Source: Oscillatoriaceae cyanobacterium M7585_C2015_266
Lineage (GTDB): Bacteria; Cyanobacteriota; Cyanobacteriia; Cyanobacteriales; Oscillatoriaceae
Assembly: GCA_015295835.1 (NCBI GenBank)
Contig: DVEG01000020.1
Coordinates: 455,709-519,708, forward strand
Direction: 5' to 3'
DNA length: 64,000 nt
Positions within the stretch are counted from its first letter, which is position 1, and every line of letters starts with the position of its first letter. The position numbers and the translations under genes are program-made. The notes under the pieces are model-generated. The model worked only from the letters and a program-made list of their open reading frames with translations. It was not told the DNA's origin and made no database searches. This document shows, piece by piece, positions 63,114 to 64,000 of the stretch.

Positions 63114-63956
63114 ATGGCTGTTGAGTGCTTACCAGCTTTGGCGCCGGAGCTGTTGAAGCGGTTGCAAGAAGGGATTATTTTGTACGGTAGGACTCTGGGG
63201 ATGTTAGAGTCTGCTATTTCATCAGAGGTGATAGCTGAGGTTCCTCTAATCCGGACAAAAGATACTCAGGGAGTTGTTTATATTTCTGCGATCGCTTTAA
63301 AATTGGCCAAACTTTGGAATCAGCCAGCAATGCAAATTGCAGCGGCGGTAGCAGATAGGTGTACACAATCACAGAATCGAGTTTCATTTTCAATTCGCGT
63401 AGTTTTTCCTGGTTCGATTTACCTGCAAATTTCGGATTGGGGTTTAGCGAATTGGTTGCAATCGCTCAGCGAGTTTTCTGTTGTCAACAGAAACAGGGTT
63501 GCTTCAAAAAATCTGGTTTCTCTATTCCCAACCCCTGAAAATGCCGAGCAAATCTTTCCAGTGCAATATGCTCATGCGCGCTGCTGTTCGTTATTGCGTT
63601 TAGCTGATAGGGAAGGGTTGATAGTGGGGGGCGAAATGCATGCCATTCCCTGGTTGAAAGAAACCTGTTTGCGGTTAGTGCATCCTGCCGAATGCCGTCT
63701 TATTTCTGAATTGGTGACGGCAACCGATGCTCTTTGGCAGGCTCAGGCGGCTCAGTCTAAAAACTGGTTTAAAGTAGCTGTTGATTTGAGTCAAGCTTTT
63801 GAGAGTTTTTACAGTGCCTGTCGCATTTTTGGGGAAGTGCAACGGGAAACCCCCAATTTGGCCCTCGCTAGATTGGGGCTGATCCAGGCCACTCAATCGG
63901 TGCTGGCGTGGATGCTAAAAAACTTGTTTGGGGTTTGCGCTCCTTTGGAATTGTGA
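63114..63956 (+). CDS. Stand-alone DALR anticodon-binding-domain protein
   Basis: From the ATG at 63114 (with AAAGGAAG upstream) the protein has 280 residues. An upstream TTG at 63078 would add twelve residues with little support. The C-terminal part (about 180-280) reads FYSACRIFGEVQ...ALARLGLIQATQSVLAWML and LFGVCAPLEL, the signature of the DALR domain that recognises anticodons in arginyl-tRNA synthetase. No synthetase catalytic domain is present. The N-terminal half has no recognised fold. The function may be tRNA-related but is unproven. Confidence 0.75.
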   Translation: MAVECLPALAPELLKRLQEGIILYGRTLGMLESAISSEVIAEVPLIRTKDTQGVVYISAIALKLAKLWNQPAMQIAAAVADRCTQSQNRVSFSIRVVFPGSIYLQISDWGLANWLQSLSEFSVVNRNRVASKNLVSLFPTPENAEQIFPVQYAHARCCSLLRLADREGLIVGGEMHAIPWLKETCLRLVHPAECRLISELVTATDALWQAQAAQSKNWFKVAVDLSQAFESFYSACRIFGEVQRETPNLALARLGLIQATQSVLAWMLKNLFGVCAPLEL

Positions 63957-64000
63957 CAGTGGAGGTTTTGGAAATCCCTAAAAAAACGTTATGAAAATTT

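Overview
The window looks like a chromosomal stretch from a filamentous (Oscillatoriales-type) cyanobacterium. It carries petB/petD for the cytochrome b6f complex, a 31-codon psaM for photosystem I, a CtpA protease, a TxlA-like thioredoxin, a cyanobacterial-type glutamate-cysteine ligase and many cyanobacteria-restricted hypothetical genes. The cyanobacterial HIP1 octamer GCGATCGC is dense. A one-base variant, GCGAGCGC, is also strikingly frequent. I cannot name the species from the sequence alone.

Layout. 1-3000: queC, a CNNM/CorC-type membrane protein, a small membrane protein and a CAT-anticodon tRNA. 3366-10014: a two-gene carrier-protein assembly line without any adenylation domain. The first protein reads FkbH - PCP - PqqD/RRE-like - glycosyltransferase-like. 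The second reads C (degenerate) - PCP - TE. 10035-13030: a ygfZ operon and small membrane proteins. 13030-15470: an AT-rich accessory patch holding a DUF262 gene broken by a perfect 106-bp tandem duplication and a decayed TnpB element. The element abuts half of a TPP riboswitch in front of thiC. 15469-31547: housekeeping genes (thiC, pyrE, fmt, an NIL-ferredoxin, txlA-like, murG, an SDR, a signal peptidase with extra membrane repeats, an RDD/pentapeptide protein, a glycosyltransferase and an anti-sigma-type ATPase). 31745-34689: petD and petB, divergent from ctpA across a spacer that carries a structured IS200/IS605-like right end. 34985-49700: a TPR protein, psaM, terC, ndk, speA, a sugar nucleotidyltransferase, scpA, lapA-like, a broken cyclase gene, a DUF3153 lipoprotein, a TldD/PmbA-type protein, a glycogen-debranching-type glucosidase and tRNA-Met. 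49880-64000: a LysM/M23 peptidase with a very long leader, trmL, gshA, a collapsed Uma2 gene, an ARMT1-like gene, a PstS-like binding protein, a large sensor kinase, a Crp/Fnr regulator and a stand-alone DALR-domain protein.

How the genes work together. The most promising system is the pair at 3366-10014. FkbH enzymes load glyceryl units from 1,3-bisphosphoglycerate onto carrier proteins, so this line can be primed without amino-acid activation. The condensation domain has lost its catalytic second histidine. A PqqD/RRE-like module and a glycosyltransferase-like domain are fused behind the first carrier protein, and a thioesterase can release the product. Genome decay is the second theme: three TnpB-family relics, and four genes broken or reduced to fragments by duplication, a stop codon or deletion.
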